A stretch of DNA of 64,000 nucleotides from an uncultured Clostridia bacterium. GTDB taxonomy: Bacteria; Bacillota; Clostridia; Christensenellales; Borkfalkiaceae. The notes below the pieces were generated by a model. The model made no database searches. It saw nothing but the letters and a program-made list of their open reading frames with translations, and was not told where the DNA came from. The position numbers were made by a program, and so were the translations under genes. The DNA is taken from assembly GCA_944368155.1 (NCBI GenBank), contig CALVWW010000005.1, forward strand, positions 1 to 64,000. Direction: 5' to 3'. Positions 16,501-24,471 of this stretch are shown in pieces (positions within the stretch are counted from its first letter, which is position 1; every line of letters begins with the position of its first letter).

Positions 16501-16846
16501 CGAGAAGATAAAAATACACGCGCAGAAGATATGCACAGAACGAATGTATGGTGCTGATATTTGCAAGCGATATTTTTGAAAGCTGCTGTTTGAGACGGGC
16601 GCGTTCATTTTCGCCCGCGGAGGCCACGCTCTTTATGAGTGCGGAGCGCAGTTTATCCTTCATCTGCGCGGCAGCTTTTTTTGTAAAAGTTACGGCAAGA
16701 ACGTCTTCAATATCGCCGCCGCCGGTCACATATGCAACCAACCGCTCTATCATTACGAAAGTCTTGCCGCTGCCTGCCGAGGCCGACACGATTATCCGCC
16801 CCTTCTTTTCTATTGCGGCGGTCTGCTGAGGAGTAGGCGTTGCCAT
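13520..16846 (-). CDS. addA: ATP-dependent helicase/nuclease AddA
   Basis: AddA is the UvrD-type helicase and 5'/3' nuclease subunit of AddAB, the Gram-positive counterpart of RecBCD for double-strand-break repair. Seen: Walker A SAGSGKT with Lys28, Walker B VDEYQDVN, the helicase motif GDVKQAIYGFRGS, MTMHSSKGLEFPVV, and a C-terminal nuclease core around IIDYKFS. I start at MATPTPQQTAAI, 1108 residues. Its ATG shares an A with the addB stop (TAATG), so translation is coupled. The longer open frame runs back into addB. It is slightly short for the family (often 1150-1250). Confidence 0.95.
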   Translation of the reverse strand: MATPTPQQTAAIEKKGRIIVSASAGSGKTFVMIERLVAYVTGGGDIEDVLAVTFTKKAAAQMKDKLRSALIKSVASAGENERARLKQQLSKISLANISTIHSFCAYLLRVYFYLLDIDGSFEIISEDGGAEAQMRGRALDSLFARLYEEENDDFIYLLARYGRKRGDNSLRAVILSAYDAVRNTPDYGQFLNCPVRADEEVFNSICRRIYDDGRTKCGELIAEIESFCAENNLNDACKKIAGEMTAILRSAMEQRDIFQLLPKFSTSRKPPKSGEDEVSRAFFELRDYVKGRYDKLYEGLGTREEELASYLSTDRTARAFAWLLSEFDGEYSRLKREEGKLDYGDLEHLTLKLLSLDGMVKEVRSRFKQVFVDEYQDVNPVQERIISLVSGENLFLVGDVKQAIYGFRGSRSEYFTKKEREFASHGGGLVLSHNFRSAPGVIDAVNANFSRLMRADTCGIDYKSDSVMLAGGAYPPSCGGAYVHIFGREEKSKSVADGVYSVEREELKKQPLPREGLAVLDVVRRELSSTFYDIETGSVRAVEPGDICILTRKRDNSSSAGIMRALTAAGFTVSGGQGGNACDYSEVKQLTDILSFIDNGEQDIPLASALLSPVGGLSEDELAAVKIRYREQKELTFRACCEKYGREAGDKIASKLKNFDKKIEEYRTLSRLFGAGTVIDNILKDTALEAKYYQDGGKKLKNLRRLSEAAYTPSGELSLGEFLAKLKAGGYNLPVAESGGGDSITMMTMHSSKGLEFPVVILADVCKPYRGQGERALPFDEEYGFAHRAFDVERRVSAPTVLGKYIKLKTAREEVRGEMNLLYVACTRAKYRLHIMSAESGQFNKFRVSNAANYAQMLDFSCFKRENSEDAEFFFEEPSPALISKPDSKAEEAIAARFMRPYAYEASVGLPVKSSASALLKADPQGEYYAEHVLFPEEDDGADAAARGTAYHRFLQLCDFSIKDEDGIAHELNGFVACGDMTGEEAALLSCASLAKILSMPCFERVQGANTFREREFLCALPANSFMDTSSADDVLVQGAIDLLCEKDGVYTIIDYKFSTLTEQAIVARYARQLGLYRLAVEKILGVPKEEIGAYIVNIRTLKEIKLN

Positions 16847-19800
16847 TATACATCCCCCCTTATTTTTTTGACTATGTTCGCCACATCGGCGCAGGTTATG
16901 CCTTCTACCGAGCGCGGAACGCTCTCCCCGTCGGGAGAAAAGCCGCACATGCCGCCCATTTTGCAGTAATCGCACGCGCCGATATAGGGCGAAGGCACAA
17001 TATTGCCGCCGAACATCTCGCTTGCCCCGCGGCGGGCGATGAGCGAAGAATATGCTATGAATGCAGAGAAGTCCTCTTCGTCAAGATTGCCCGAAAGCTT
17101 TCTGCCGTTTAAGTACGCGTCGAAAAAGGCACTGCGCTCCTTATCCTTTACGGTGGTATCAGAGTTTTTAACTACATCCTCTCCGCAGTCCATAAAGCCC
17201 TTTAAAGTAAAGTCGCCTACCGGCTTATCCGAATATTCGATATTGGCGGGGAAGTAGTACGCCCCCGCGGGACGCTTGCCCCTGGAGGCCGCGAGGAGAT
17301 AGAGCGGCAACTGAAGTTTTATGCCGGCGTAATATTCCTCCGCCGTATAGCTTATATTTCCCGTTTTATAGTCGATTACGCGCACCATTCCGTCGCATTC
17401 GTCCACCCTGTCGACCTTGCCGCCGGCAGACGTGTTGTCGCCTATGGGGAGATAATACCACTTCTCGACGTCGCGAATTCTGAATCTGGACGCCGAAAGC
17501 TGGCGGTAGACGCCCGCGGAGACCGCTGCAGCCTCCCGGCACAGCCCTGCCGCGGCAAATTTACCCGAAATCCCCTCTGCCAGCGAAGAAAACGGGGCGT
17601 TTTCAAGAAGCTGCGCCGCGGTATTCAGGCCCCAGGAGCGCGCCTCGTCCTCGCTGTGAATTTTAGAGATATCGGCGGCGAGCGCCTTTAACACCTCGTG
17701 AATGAAGTTACCCGTCTCGCGCGGCTGAACGCTGCCCTCGGGGCGCTCCGAAAGTTTAAGGCCCTGCACGGCAAAATTCTGGTAGGGGCAGGCAAAATAA
17801 CGCTCTAAAAGCGTTGCCGAAACGCTGCCCGTGCGCGAAGCAAAAAGTGCCCTGCCGTCCTTTATTCTGGCCTTTTTGACCGGGCGGAGCAGCACGCCTT
17901 CGGCAAGGTCTCCAAATCCGCGCCCGCTTAAAACAGAAAAGAGTGCGGAATTAATTGCAGGCGGAAGCGTGCCGCCTGCAAGCGCCTTTAAAGCGGGCGT
18001 AAGCTCGCTGCAGAAGTACGCAAGTCCCCTGCCCGAAAGCTCCAGAGCGCGCTGGGTGACTACACTCAGCCGCTTGTTTTCAGACTGCATGAACATGGCG
18101 GTAATATACGATATTATCTCGCTGCGCACCGTTTCGCTTCCGCCCGACTGTACGGGATAACTTAAATACAGATGCTCTTTAAACGCGCAGAGATTGAGGG
18201 CTACAGTCTCCCTCCGCCGCCTGTTGACCTGCGAAATCTTGGGGGATACCTTTACGTTGAGCCGCTCGAGCGAAGTCAGCTCGCGGTCGGTTAAAAGGGC
18301 GGTATCCGAACCGGAGGGAGGCACGTCGCCGACAAGCCCCGCGGCAAACACCACGTCGGAACCGCTGTTGGCAGTCTCCGAAATATTGCCGACGAACACG
18401 GCGTCGGCCTTTGGCGGAATGAGCGATATTTCAGCCGCGGCAAAGCCGCTTGCAAGCAATTTTTTATACTCCCTTGCAGTATACGGCGCCCCGAGCCCGA
18501 GTTCGCCTGCTTCGTCTATGACGGAAAGCGCGAGCGTATACGCCCTTGCATTGAACTGTGCGCGTGCGGGGAACTCTTCCGCCCTGCCTTTGGAGAGTTC
18601 TTCAAGCTGTTTTTCACAGCCGAAATATTCGAGCAGTTTTTTTATACCCTCTCCCCACTTTTCGGCGGACGCCCTGCCCGAAGGCAACATGGACAGTCCT
18701 TTTAAAAATCTTTCGCGCACGCGCCTGACTACATCGTAATCAAAGCCGAGCGCTTCGCAGATATCGGCGCGCGGCTCGCGCTTTACACCGCCGCGGAAGC
18801 AGGCGCAGCGCAGCACGAAATTGCGGTAAATGCTCCTCTCCCTGTCAGAAAGGCCGAAGAGGTAATCTGAAAGAACGCTGTCGACGTCGTCGGGAGCGCA
18901 GCCGCCCGCGGCGCACTCCAGATAGGCGCAGATGAAGGATGCGAGGGAGTGTTCTGCAAGCGAACGGCGTTCGTCGATGTAAAAAGGTATGTTATACTGC
19001 GAAAACACGCGCGAAATTATAGGGCGGTATGCCTCTGCGTCGGCCAGCATCACCGAAATCCGGTAATACCTCTCCCCCCCGTCTATAATGAATTTTTTTA
19101 TGGAAGCCGCTATAAACTCCATTTCGCGCTCCGGGTCTGCCGCCTCGAATACATGAACGCGGTCGGAAATAATGCCGTTTTTGTGGAAACACGAAGGGTC
19201 GAAAAGATTGCGCCTTATATGCTCGGCAGCGGGCGCGAGGTCGGATTTGACCGTGACCGTACGGCAGCCGCCGAGGCCTGAAGAAAAACTTTCAAACCGG
19301 GCAGGCGCCTCGTTGGCATAGATATCGGGCGCTCCGCCGACAAATATACCGCAGGAATTTTCCGCGGCGCGCATACATGCCTTAACGCACTCCGAAACGG
19401 TGCCCGTAAACGCCTGAAAACCCAGAAAGACGACGTCGGCGCCGGCAAGCCTGCGGCTTTTTGCGGCAACTTCCGGCAGCAGGCGCAGATACATGTTTCT
19501 GTCCAGCCTGCCGCTCTCCTTTAAAAACGCCGTATACTCGCCGTAGATGAGCGCAATATCCTTGAGCTTATCTGAGAGCATGCCCTGCGCCGGCGCGGAA
19601 AGAATATCTTCGGGCGAAACTCCCGAGGAATACAAAAGGGCTATCGTATCGTAAACGGAGCGGGCGGCGGCAGCGGCCGAAAGGCGGCGGAACAGGCGCA
19701 GGTTTTGCCTGTTGCGCTCTATTATTCCGCGTATGACGATTGCCGAACCCTGACTGGAGATTATCTTCTGTTCCACGCCGCGCTCTAAAGAGAGGAACCG

Positions 19801-19989
19801 GGCGAAGGTAAACACCGACGTATTGAAGGTGCCGCCCACCGCGGCGCACACTGCGCGCTCGGCCACGAGAGTGAGCCTGTCCTCGCAGAATATGACCGTT
19901 CTGCGGCCGAGAGCCTCGTTATTTTTAACATATTTTCCCAGCTCGCCGAGCGCCATATTCAGCGTGGGAGCTATTATTGAAAGATTCAT
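16846..19989 (-). CDS. addB: ATP-dependent nuclease subunit AddB
   Basis: AddB is the second AddAB subunit, with an inactive helicase fold, a second nuclease and an iron-sulfur staple. The nuclease core is VIDYKTG near the C-terminus. The four staple cysteines are probably the Cys of FACPYQNF and the group CDYCKMGGMC. The N-terminus MNLSIIAPTLNMALGEL lacks the Walker A found in many AddB proteins. I start at that ATG, 1047 residues. A TATAAT lies only six bases before it, suggesting a near-leaderless message; see findings. Confidence 0.93.
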   Translation of the reverse strand: MNLSIIAPTLNMALGELGKYVKNNEALGRRTVIFCEDRLTLVAERAVCAAVGGTFNTSVFTFARFLSLERGVEQKIISSQGSAIVIRGIIERNRQNLRLFRRLSAAAAARSVYDTIALLYSSGVSPEDILSAPAQGMLSDKLKDIALIYGEYTAFLKESGRLDRNMYLRLLPEVAAKSRRLAGADVVFLGFQAFTGTVSECVKACMRAAENSCGIFVGGAPDIYANEAPARFESFSSGLGGCRTVTVKSDLAPAAEHIRRNLFDPSCFHKNGIISDRVHVFEAADPEREMEFIAASIKKFIIDGGERYYRISVMLADAEAYRPIISRVFSQYNIPFYIDERRSLAEHSLASFICAYLECAAGGCAPDDVDSVLSDYLFGLSDRERSIYRNFVLRCACFRGGVKREPRADICEALGFDYDVVRRVRERFLKGLSMLPSGRASAEKWGEGIKKLLEYFGCEKQLEELSKGRAEEFPARAQFNARAYTLALSVIDEAGELGLGAPYTAREYKKLLASGFAAAEISLIPPKADAVFVGNISETANSGSDVVFAAGLVGDVPPSGSDTALLTDRELTSLERLNVKVSPKISQVNRRRRETVALNLCAFKEHLYLSYPVQSGGSETVRSEIISYITAMFMQSENKRLSVVTQRALELSGRGLAYFCSELTPALKALAGGTLPPAINSALFSVLSGRGFGDLAEGVLLRPVKKARIKDGRALFASRTGSVSATLLERYFACPYQNFAVQGLKLSERPEGSVQPRETGNFIHEVLKALAADISKIHSEDEARSWGLNTAAQLLENAPFSSLAEGISGKFAAAGLCREAAAVSAGVYRQLSASRFRIRDVEKWYYLPIGDNTSAGGKVDRVDECDGMVRVIDYKTGNISYTAEEYYAGIKLQLPLYLLAASRGKRPAGAYYFPANIEYSDKPVGDFTLKGFMDCGEDVVKNSDTTVKDKERSAFFDAYLNGRKLSGNLDEEDFSAFIAYSSLIARRGASEMFGGNIVPSPYIGACDYCKMGGMCGFSPDGESVPRSVEGITCADVANIVKKIRGDV

Positions 19990-20001
19990 GGCACCATTAT
20001 A
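19960..20001 (-). promoter_or_regulatory. addB promoter, -10 box almost touching the start codon
   Basis: Minus strand: TATAAT about six bases before the addB ATG, with TTAAAA 17 bases further upstream as a 4/6 match to the -35 box. There is no Shine-Dalgarno between the TATAAT and the ATG. The -35 box lies just to the right of the interval given here. Confidence 0.5.
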
Positions 20002-20054
20002 GCACACGGCGCAGGGAATTTTAATTATTTTAATGCTAACAAGCTGCAAAAGTT

Positions 20055-20083
20055 TTTACAATCGCGAAAATATATGTTATAAT
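20055..20083 (+). promoter_or_regulatory. SigA-type promoter of the lipoprotein gene
   Basis: TTTACA (20055-20060), 17-base spacer, TATAAT (20078-20083), 42 bp before the start codon at 20126; divergent from addB. Confidence 0.82.
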
Positions 20084-20125
20084 TGATTGCGTTTAAACAG
20101 CAAAAAACTTTTTCCGGTAACAATT

Positions 20126-21385
20126 ATGAAGAAATCTGTAAAGATAATAGCAGTTGCCGCCGCCTGCGCCTGCCTTCTCGGCGCCTCGGGCTGCGCCTCG
20201 GCAAACAACACGCTCACCGTCGACTCCTACTGGTATATCGACAGTTTCGAGGGCATTCAGCGCACTTCAGTGCTCGACAATGAAGAAAATGCAAACCGCA
20301 CTCCTGAAGTGCTTTTATATGAACTTCTGTTCGACGAAACTTCGGGCGGAAACTCGGCATTCCACATCAACTACTTCACCGACGGCGAAGATTATGTGAA
20401 CGGCGAAAATCCGCACTACTTCAAAACCACCTTCTATGCCGCACATTTCGACTGGAACGGCGACCTCGTGCACGACAACTACCGGCTGACCACCGGAGAC
20501 GTTTCACGCCTGCCGGAGGAGGACCAGAACAGAATCGTAGGCACGAGCGAAGTAGTTTACGTGCTCGAAACGGAGATGTATGTGAACGGGCAGTATGTGC
20601 TCGGCAACTCCGATACCGAGGCTACAGACGAAAACAGCGTTGAATTCGACGACTACATGATAACCACCACCTACTTCCGCTCGGCGCGCAACACGCTTGA
20701 ACCCGTCTACAGCAAACAGGAGGTCCATACCACTACCCCCGCCTCCATGGCGCCCGCCAACGTTGAGGATATGTGCCTCGAGATAGAATATGTATATGAG
20801 GTATTCTACAATTTTGACTGCACCGAGGCGACATATACCTACACCGAAATCAGCCGCAACGGTGACGAGGGCGAACCTGCCGAGGAATATGTGGTCAGCG
20901 GCCTGAAATCTTCCGGCTATACACTGTTCGACAATAACACACTGTACACAGCTGTGCGCGGCATGAGCCTTTCAGAGAATTTTTCGGCGACAATCAGCCT
21001 GTTTGTCCCCGCTAACTTCGGCATATTCAACGTTAATATAACGGGCGGCGCACAGGGAGAGCTTGACAGCGAGAATGACGCCGACATAGTTTCCGCACTA
21101 ACTTCAGCCTACGGCCTGCCCGCCGATTCGACGGAATCTGAAGGCGAGGAAGAGGACACCGGAAGCGGCATCTATTATAATCCTGTGAGCATGACCTCAT
21201 CCGCCACCCTGCACGGGACTACGCAGACAGCATGGTTTGCCGCAGTAAACGACGAGGACAACAATACCTACCGTGCCACGATGCTGCGCCTCCTTGTGCC
21301 CTTAAGCTACGGCCTCGGCACCATAGAATACAGGCTGAAGGAAGTTGAAAGCGTTTTGGGTGCCGTTGAACAGACGGCCGAATAA
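20126..21385 (+). CDS. Lipoprotein of unknown function
   Basis: A 419-residue exported lipoprotein. The signal peptide MKKSVKIIAVAAACACLL is followed by the lipobox LGASGC, and the mature chain begins with Cys. I start at this ATG; the frame is open for 13 codons more, but the signal peptide begins here. The body is acidic and rich in Tyr, Thr and Asn, looks beta-rich, and has a disordered acidic segment (TESEGEEEDTGSG) near residue 345. I do not recognise a domain. It is monocistronic, with its own promoter and terminator. Confidence 0.75.
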   Translation: MKKSVKIIAVAAACACLLGASGCASANNTLTVDSYWYIDSFEGIQRTSVLDNEENANRTPEVLLYELLFDETSGGNSAFHINYFTDGEDYVNGENPHYFKTTFYAAHFDWNGDLVHDNYRLTTGDVSRLPEEDQNRIVGTSEVVYVLETEMYVNGQYVLGNSDTEATDENSVEFDDYMITTTYFRSARNTLEPVYSKQEVHTTTPASMAPANVEDMCLEIEYVYEVFYNFDCTEATYTYTEISRNGDEGEPAEEYVVSGLKSSGYTLFDNNTLYTAVRGMSLSENFSATISLFVPANFGIFNVNITGGAQGELDSENDADIVSALTSAYGLPADSTESEGEEEDTGSGIYYNPVSMTSSATLHGTTQTAWFAAVNDEDNNTYRATMLRLLVPLSYGLGTIEYRLKEVESVLGAVEQTAE

Positions 21386-21418
21386 AAAACGCGGCATTAA
21401 CGACATAAAAACCAAAGG

Positions 21419-21444
21419 CGCCCCGCGGGAAATTCGCGGGGCGC
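21419..21444. terminator. Bidirectional terminator
   Basis: GCGCCCCGCG-GGAAATT-CGCGGGGCGC stem between the lipoprotein gene and the converging dehydrogenase gene. Confidence 0.7.
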
Positions 21445-21461
21445 TTCGTTATGCAAATAGT

Positions 21462-22418
21462 TTAAGCTATTCTGTTCTGCGGGGTACCATTCAAAAAGGC
21501 TTTTATATTTTCGGCGACCATCTCCACAAGGCGTTCGCGCGTCTCCTTCGGGCCCCACGCTATGTGCGGCGTTATCACACAGTTTTTTGCGCCGTAAAGC
21601 GGGCAGTCGGCACGCATCGGCTCGGCCGATAAAACGTCGAGACAGGCGCCGGCAATCTTGCCCGAATTGAGTGCCGACGCAAGCGCCTCCTCATCGGCGA
21701 GGGCACCGCGCGCCGTATTTATTATCACCGCCGAAGGCTTCATGAGCGCAACGGTGCGCGCGTTGATAATTCCGCGCGTATGCTCGTTTAGCGGACAATG
21801 GAACGACAGAAAATCGCTGCGCGCGAATACGTCGTCGGCGCTTACAAGCTCGTAAGGGCAGTTTACGGGAACTGTGCGTGTATGAACTATCACATTCATG
21901 CCGAATGCTTTTGCAACGTCCGCCACGGCGCGGCCGATGTTTCCGTAACCGTATATGCCCATTGTTTTGCCGTATATTTCACTCATGGCCCACGGAAAGT
22001 AGCAGAAAGTGCCGCTCTTTATCCAATCGCCCGAAGAGACCGAAGCTGAATATTTATCGGTTTTACCGGCAAACATGAGCATGAGCGCGAACACATGCTG
22101 GCACACGGCGCTTGTGGAGTAGCCGGGCACATTGCTTGCAACTATGCCCCTCTCCTTAAGCGCGGTCACATCCACATTATTGAATCCGGTGGAATAGGTG
22201 CCTACATATTTTAAATGAAGGCATTTTTCAACCAGCGCCCGCGTTACCTCCGCTTTGTTTACAAGCAGAATATCGGCGTCCTTTGCCGCTTCCTCCAGCT
22301 CTTCCGGGGTCAATACGTCGTAAAACGTCACGTCGCCGAGCGCCTCTACAGGGGCGAAGCCTATATCGCCGTAAGACACGGTGTTAGTATCGACGGAAAC
22401 TATCTTCGTTCTGTTCAT
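21462..22418 (-). CDS. D-isomer-specific 2-hydroxyacid dehydrogenase
   Basis: An NAD(P)-dependent dehydrogenase reducing a 2-keto acid to its D-2-hydroxy acid. The dinucleotide site is GIYGYGNIGRAVADVAKAFGM; the catalytic Arg lies in NTARGALADEEAL, the acidic partner follows in LDVLSAEP, and the His is in ITPHIAWGP. I start at MNRTKIVSVDTN, giving 318 residues. That ATG overlaps the stop of the upstream YjbR-like gene by 4 bp (ATGA). The particular substrate (glycerate, lactate or phosphoglycerate type) cannot be told. Confidence 0.88.
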   Translation of the reverse strand: MNRTKIVSVDTNTVSYGDIGFAPVEALGDVTFYDVLTPEELEEAAKDADILLVNKAEVTRALVEKCLHLKYVGTYSTGFNNVDVTALKERGIVASNVPGYSTSAVCQHVFALMLMFAGKTDKYSASVSSGDWIKSGTFCYFPWAMSEIYGKTMGIYGYGNIGRAVADVAKAFGMNVIVHTRTVPVNCPYELVSADDVFARSDFLSFHCPLNEHTRGIINARTVALMKPSAVIINTARGALADEEALASALNSGKIAGACLDVLSAEPMRADCPLYGAKNCVITPHIAWGPKETRERLVEMVAENIKAFLNGTPQNRIA

Positions 22419-22858
22419 TTCGGCCAAGCCTCCTTGCGTGCGCGTCTGCCGCCTGCACGCGGCGCGGTGATATCGTAGCTGAGCGTTATCAGCTGCTCTG
22501 TCTGCCCGTCGGGCACGTCTGCGCATAACACCACCGATATCCAATGCCGTTTATTCATATGGTAGGCGGGAATAATGCCGGCATAATTTTGTTGAAGAAC
22601 GGTTGACAATTCGGGGTCGCACTTCAGGCAAACTACAAATGCGCGCTTCCTGTCGCCCAGAAAGTGCATGAGGGCGGCGCGCTTACTATCGCAGCAATCG
22701 CGCAAAAGGCTCGCCGAGGGCGCCGAAATATACACGCCGAACCATTTTTTATTCACGCCGTGGCGCATTACGAACGTTTCGAAGTCGTCCTCAAACGGAT
22801 AATCGCACACTGCGCCGTCGAGCGAGCGCACAAATTTTTTAATATCTTCATCATCCAT
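22415..22858 (-). CDS. MmcQ/YjbR family protein
   Basis: A 147-residue protein of the MmcQ/YjbR family, which has a CyaY-like fold; some members bind DNA. Seen: DGAVCDYPFEDDFETFVMRHG near the start, LKCDPELSTVLQQNYAGIIPAYHMNKRHWISVVL in the middle, and the ending LITLSYDITAPRAG. The C-terminal tail is basic (GGRRARKEAWPK). It is coupled to the dehydrogenase by a 4-bp overlap and is 15 bp from the next gene upstream. Confidence 0.85.
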   Translation of the reverse strand: MDDEDIKKFVRSLDGAVCDYPFEDDFETFVMRHGVNKKWFGVYISAPSASLLRDCCDSKRAALMHFLGDRKRAFVVCLKCDPELSTVLQQNYAGIIPAYHMNKRHWISVVLCADVPDGQTEQLITLSYDITAPRAGGRRARKEAWPK

Positions 22859-22873
22859 AAGCGCGCACCAACG

Positions 22874-23152
22874 CTAAATCAGCGTAAACCTGAAATAATC
22901 TGTCTCCACAGGCGTTTCGCGCTCGAAAGTTGCACTGTCGCCCCCGCCCTCGAGAACAAAATAGTGAGCGTCAGCCCCTTCCATCAGGCGGAAACACAGC
23001 GCGTCGCCTATTATATCGTCGATTATTATGCGGAAAAAATTCAGTTTGAATATTTCGTCAAGGATAAATTCGCCGCGCACGGCCTCCATTACCTGTGTGC
23101 CGCCGAACTCCTTACCGTCTGCCTCAGAGGTTACTTCTATCTTGAGTTTCAT
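22874..23152 (-). CDS. Protein of unknown function, 92 residues
   Basis: A small soluble protein starting MKLKIEVTSEADGKEFGGTQ, with alternating hydrophobic strands and a hydrophobic helix-like segment (LNFFRIIIDDIIGDALCF). No known family comes to mind. It is the first gene of a three-gene leftward operon with the YjbR-like gene and the dehydrogenase. The ribosome site is weak. Confidence 0.6.
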   Translation of the reverse strand: MKLKIEVTSEADGKEFGGTQVMEAVRGEFILDEIFKLNFFRIIIDDIIGDALCFRLMEGADAHYFVLEGGGDSATFERETPVETDYFRFTLI

Positions 23153-23226
23153 AAAAATATTCTATCATGGCGCGCGGCATTTTGCAATTATTTTGCAATT
23201 GCAGAAAAAAAATTACAAATTGGGTA

Positions 23227-23255
23227 TGTACAAATCGGAAATCGGGTGGTATAAT
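23227..23255 (+). promoter_or_regulatory. Promoter of the KdgK-like kinase gene
   Basis: TGTACA (23227-23232), 17-base spacer, TATAAT (23250-23255); AAGGGGAA precedes the start codon at 23290. Confidence 0.65.
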
Positions 23256-23289
23256 AGGTGTAGCGACTAAATTATAAGGGGAATGTTTT

Positions 23290-24324
23290 ATGGCTGATAA
23301 ATCAAATGTGCGTTTTATAACCTTGGGCGAACTGCTTTTAAGGCTTGCGCCTCCCAACTACGAAAAAATAAGGATGGCAAACCAGTTCAACGTTACATAC
23401 GGCGGCGCCGAAGCAAACGTTGCCGTTTCGCTGTCCAACCTCGGCATAGACTCTTCGTATTTTACCGTCGTGCCCGACAGCTCGATAGGCAAGGCGGCAA
23501 TACGCTATCTGCGCGCGAACGACGTGCACTGCTCGCCCTGCATACGTGCAAAGGGCGGCAGAATGGGTCTGTATTATCTTGAAGAAGGCTTCGGCGTGCG
23601 CGCGTCGAAAGTTACATACGACAGGGCCAATTCCGCATTTGCCACATACGACTTCAACACAATAGATTTCAAGGAGAAATTCAAAGGATTCACATGGCTG
23701 CATACCAGCGGCATCACCCCCGCCCTTTCGCAGAACTGCCGCGACCTTACCATGATGGCGCTTAAAACTGCGAAAGAAATGGGCATGACCGTGAGCTTCG
23801 ACTGCAACTTCCGCTCTGCGCTGTGGGGTTTCCAGGAGGCGCGCGACTGCCTGACCGATTACATGCCCTATATCGACGTGCTCATAGGCATCGAACCCAT
23901 AAACCTCATAGGTCCCGACGGCAAAGACCTTAAGGAAGGCCTCTCCATGACGCCCACCTTTGAGGAACAGGACAGAATATTTAAGGCATTGCACGAGAAG
24001 TGGAACTTCAAGGCAATCGGCCGCACGGTGCGCTATGTGCACTCCGGCAGCGAAAATTCACTAAAGGCCTTCCTGTGGTACGACGGCAAGACCTACGAGA
24101 GCAAGACTTTCCGCTTTACCATCCTCGACCGCGTCGGCGGCGGAGACGCATTTGCAAGCGGACTGTTCTACGCAATGATGGACGGCATGGAGCCTCAGGA
24201 CATAGTAAACTTTGCCGTTGCAAGCTCAGTGATGAAGCACACCATGCACGGCGACTTCAATATAACCGACGACGTCGACTCCATAAAGAACCTCATGAAC
24301 CAGAGCTTTGAAATAAGAAGATAA
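23290..24324 (+). CDS. PfkB-family sugar kinase, 2-keto-3-deoxygluconate kinase-like
   Basis: A ribokinase-fold kinase of 344 residues. The N-terminal signature TYGGAEANVAVSLSNLG binds the sugar; the C-terminal anion-hole motif is DRVGGGDAFASG with the catalytic Asp in GGGDAF. The replacement of the usual DTTGAGD by DRVGGGD is typical of KdgK. KdgK phosphorylates 2-keto-3-deoxygluconate to KDPG, which KDPG aldolase then splits. No aldolase gene is adjacent, so the substrate is a prediction. Confidence 0.85.
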   Translation: MADKSNVRFITLGELLLRLAPPNYEKIRMANQFNVTYGGAEANVAVSLSNLGIDSSYFTVVPDSSIGKAAIRYLRANDVHCSPCIRAKGGRMGLYYLEEGFGVRASKVTYDRANSAFATYDFNTIDFKEKFKGFTWLHTSGITPALSQNCRDLTMMALKTAKEMGMTVSFDCNFRSALWGFQEARDCLTDYMPYIDVLIGIEPINLIGPDGKDLKEGLSMTPTFEEQDRIFKALHEKWNFKAIGRTVRYVHSGSENSLKAFLWYDGKTYESKTFRFTILDRVGGGDAFASGLFYAMMDGMEPQDIVNFAVASSVMKHTMHGDFNITDDVDSIKNLMNQSFEIRR

Positions 24325-24334
24325 AAATTGCTAA

Positions 24335-24367
24335 AAAGTGCGCCGCGGGCTTTGCGCGGCGCACTTT
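24335..24367 (+). terminator. Terminator after the sugar kinase gene
   Basis: AAGTGCGCCGCG-GGCTTTG-CGCGGCGCACTT with T's following. Confidence 0.75.
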
Positions 24368-24388
24368 ATATATGTCATACAAACGCAG

Positions 24389-24422
24389 GCGTCCGCGCAA
24401 AATTTTGCGCGGACGCATTTTT
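24389..24422 (+). terminator. Second terminator hairpin
   Basis: GCGTCCGCGCAAA-AT-TTTGCGCGGACGC followed by ATTTTTA: tandem with the previous hairpin and able to serve the converging hppA from the other side. Confidence 0.75.
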
Positions 24423-24471
24423 ATGAGTGTTATGAAAACACTATGCGATTTTTTATCGTTAAATACGGTCT

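Noticed and set aside
13539-19849. Numerous open frames opposite addA and addB
   Set aside because: They are high-GC shadows of the two long genes, without ribosome sites or protein-like composition.
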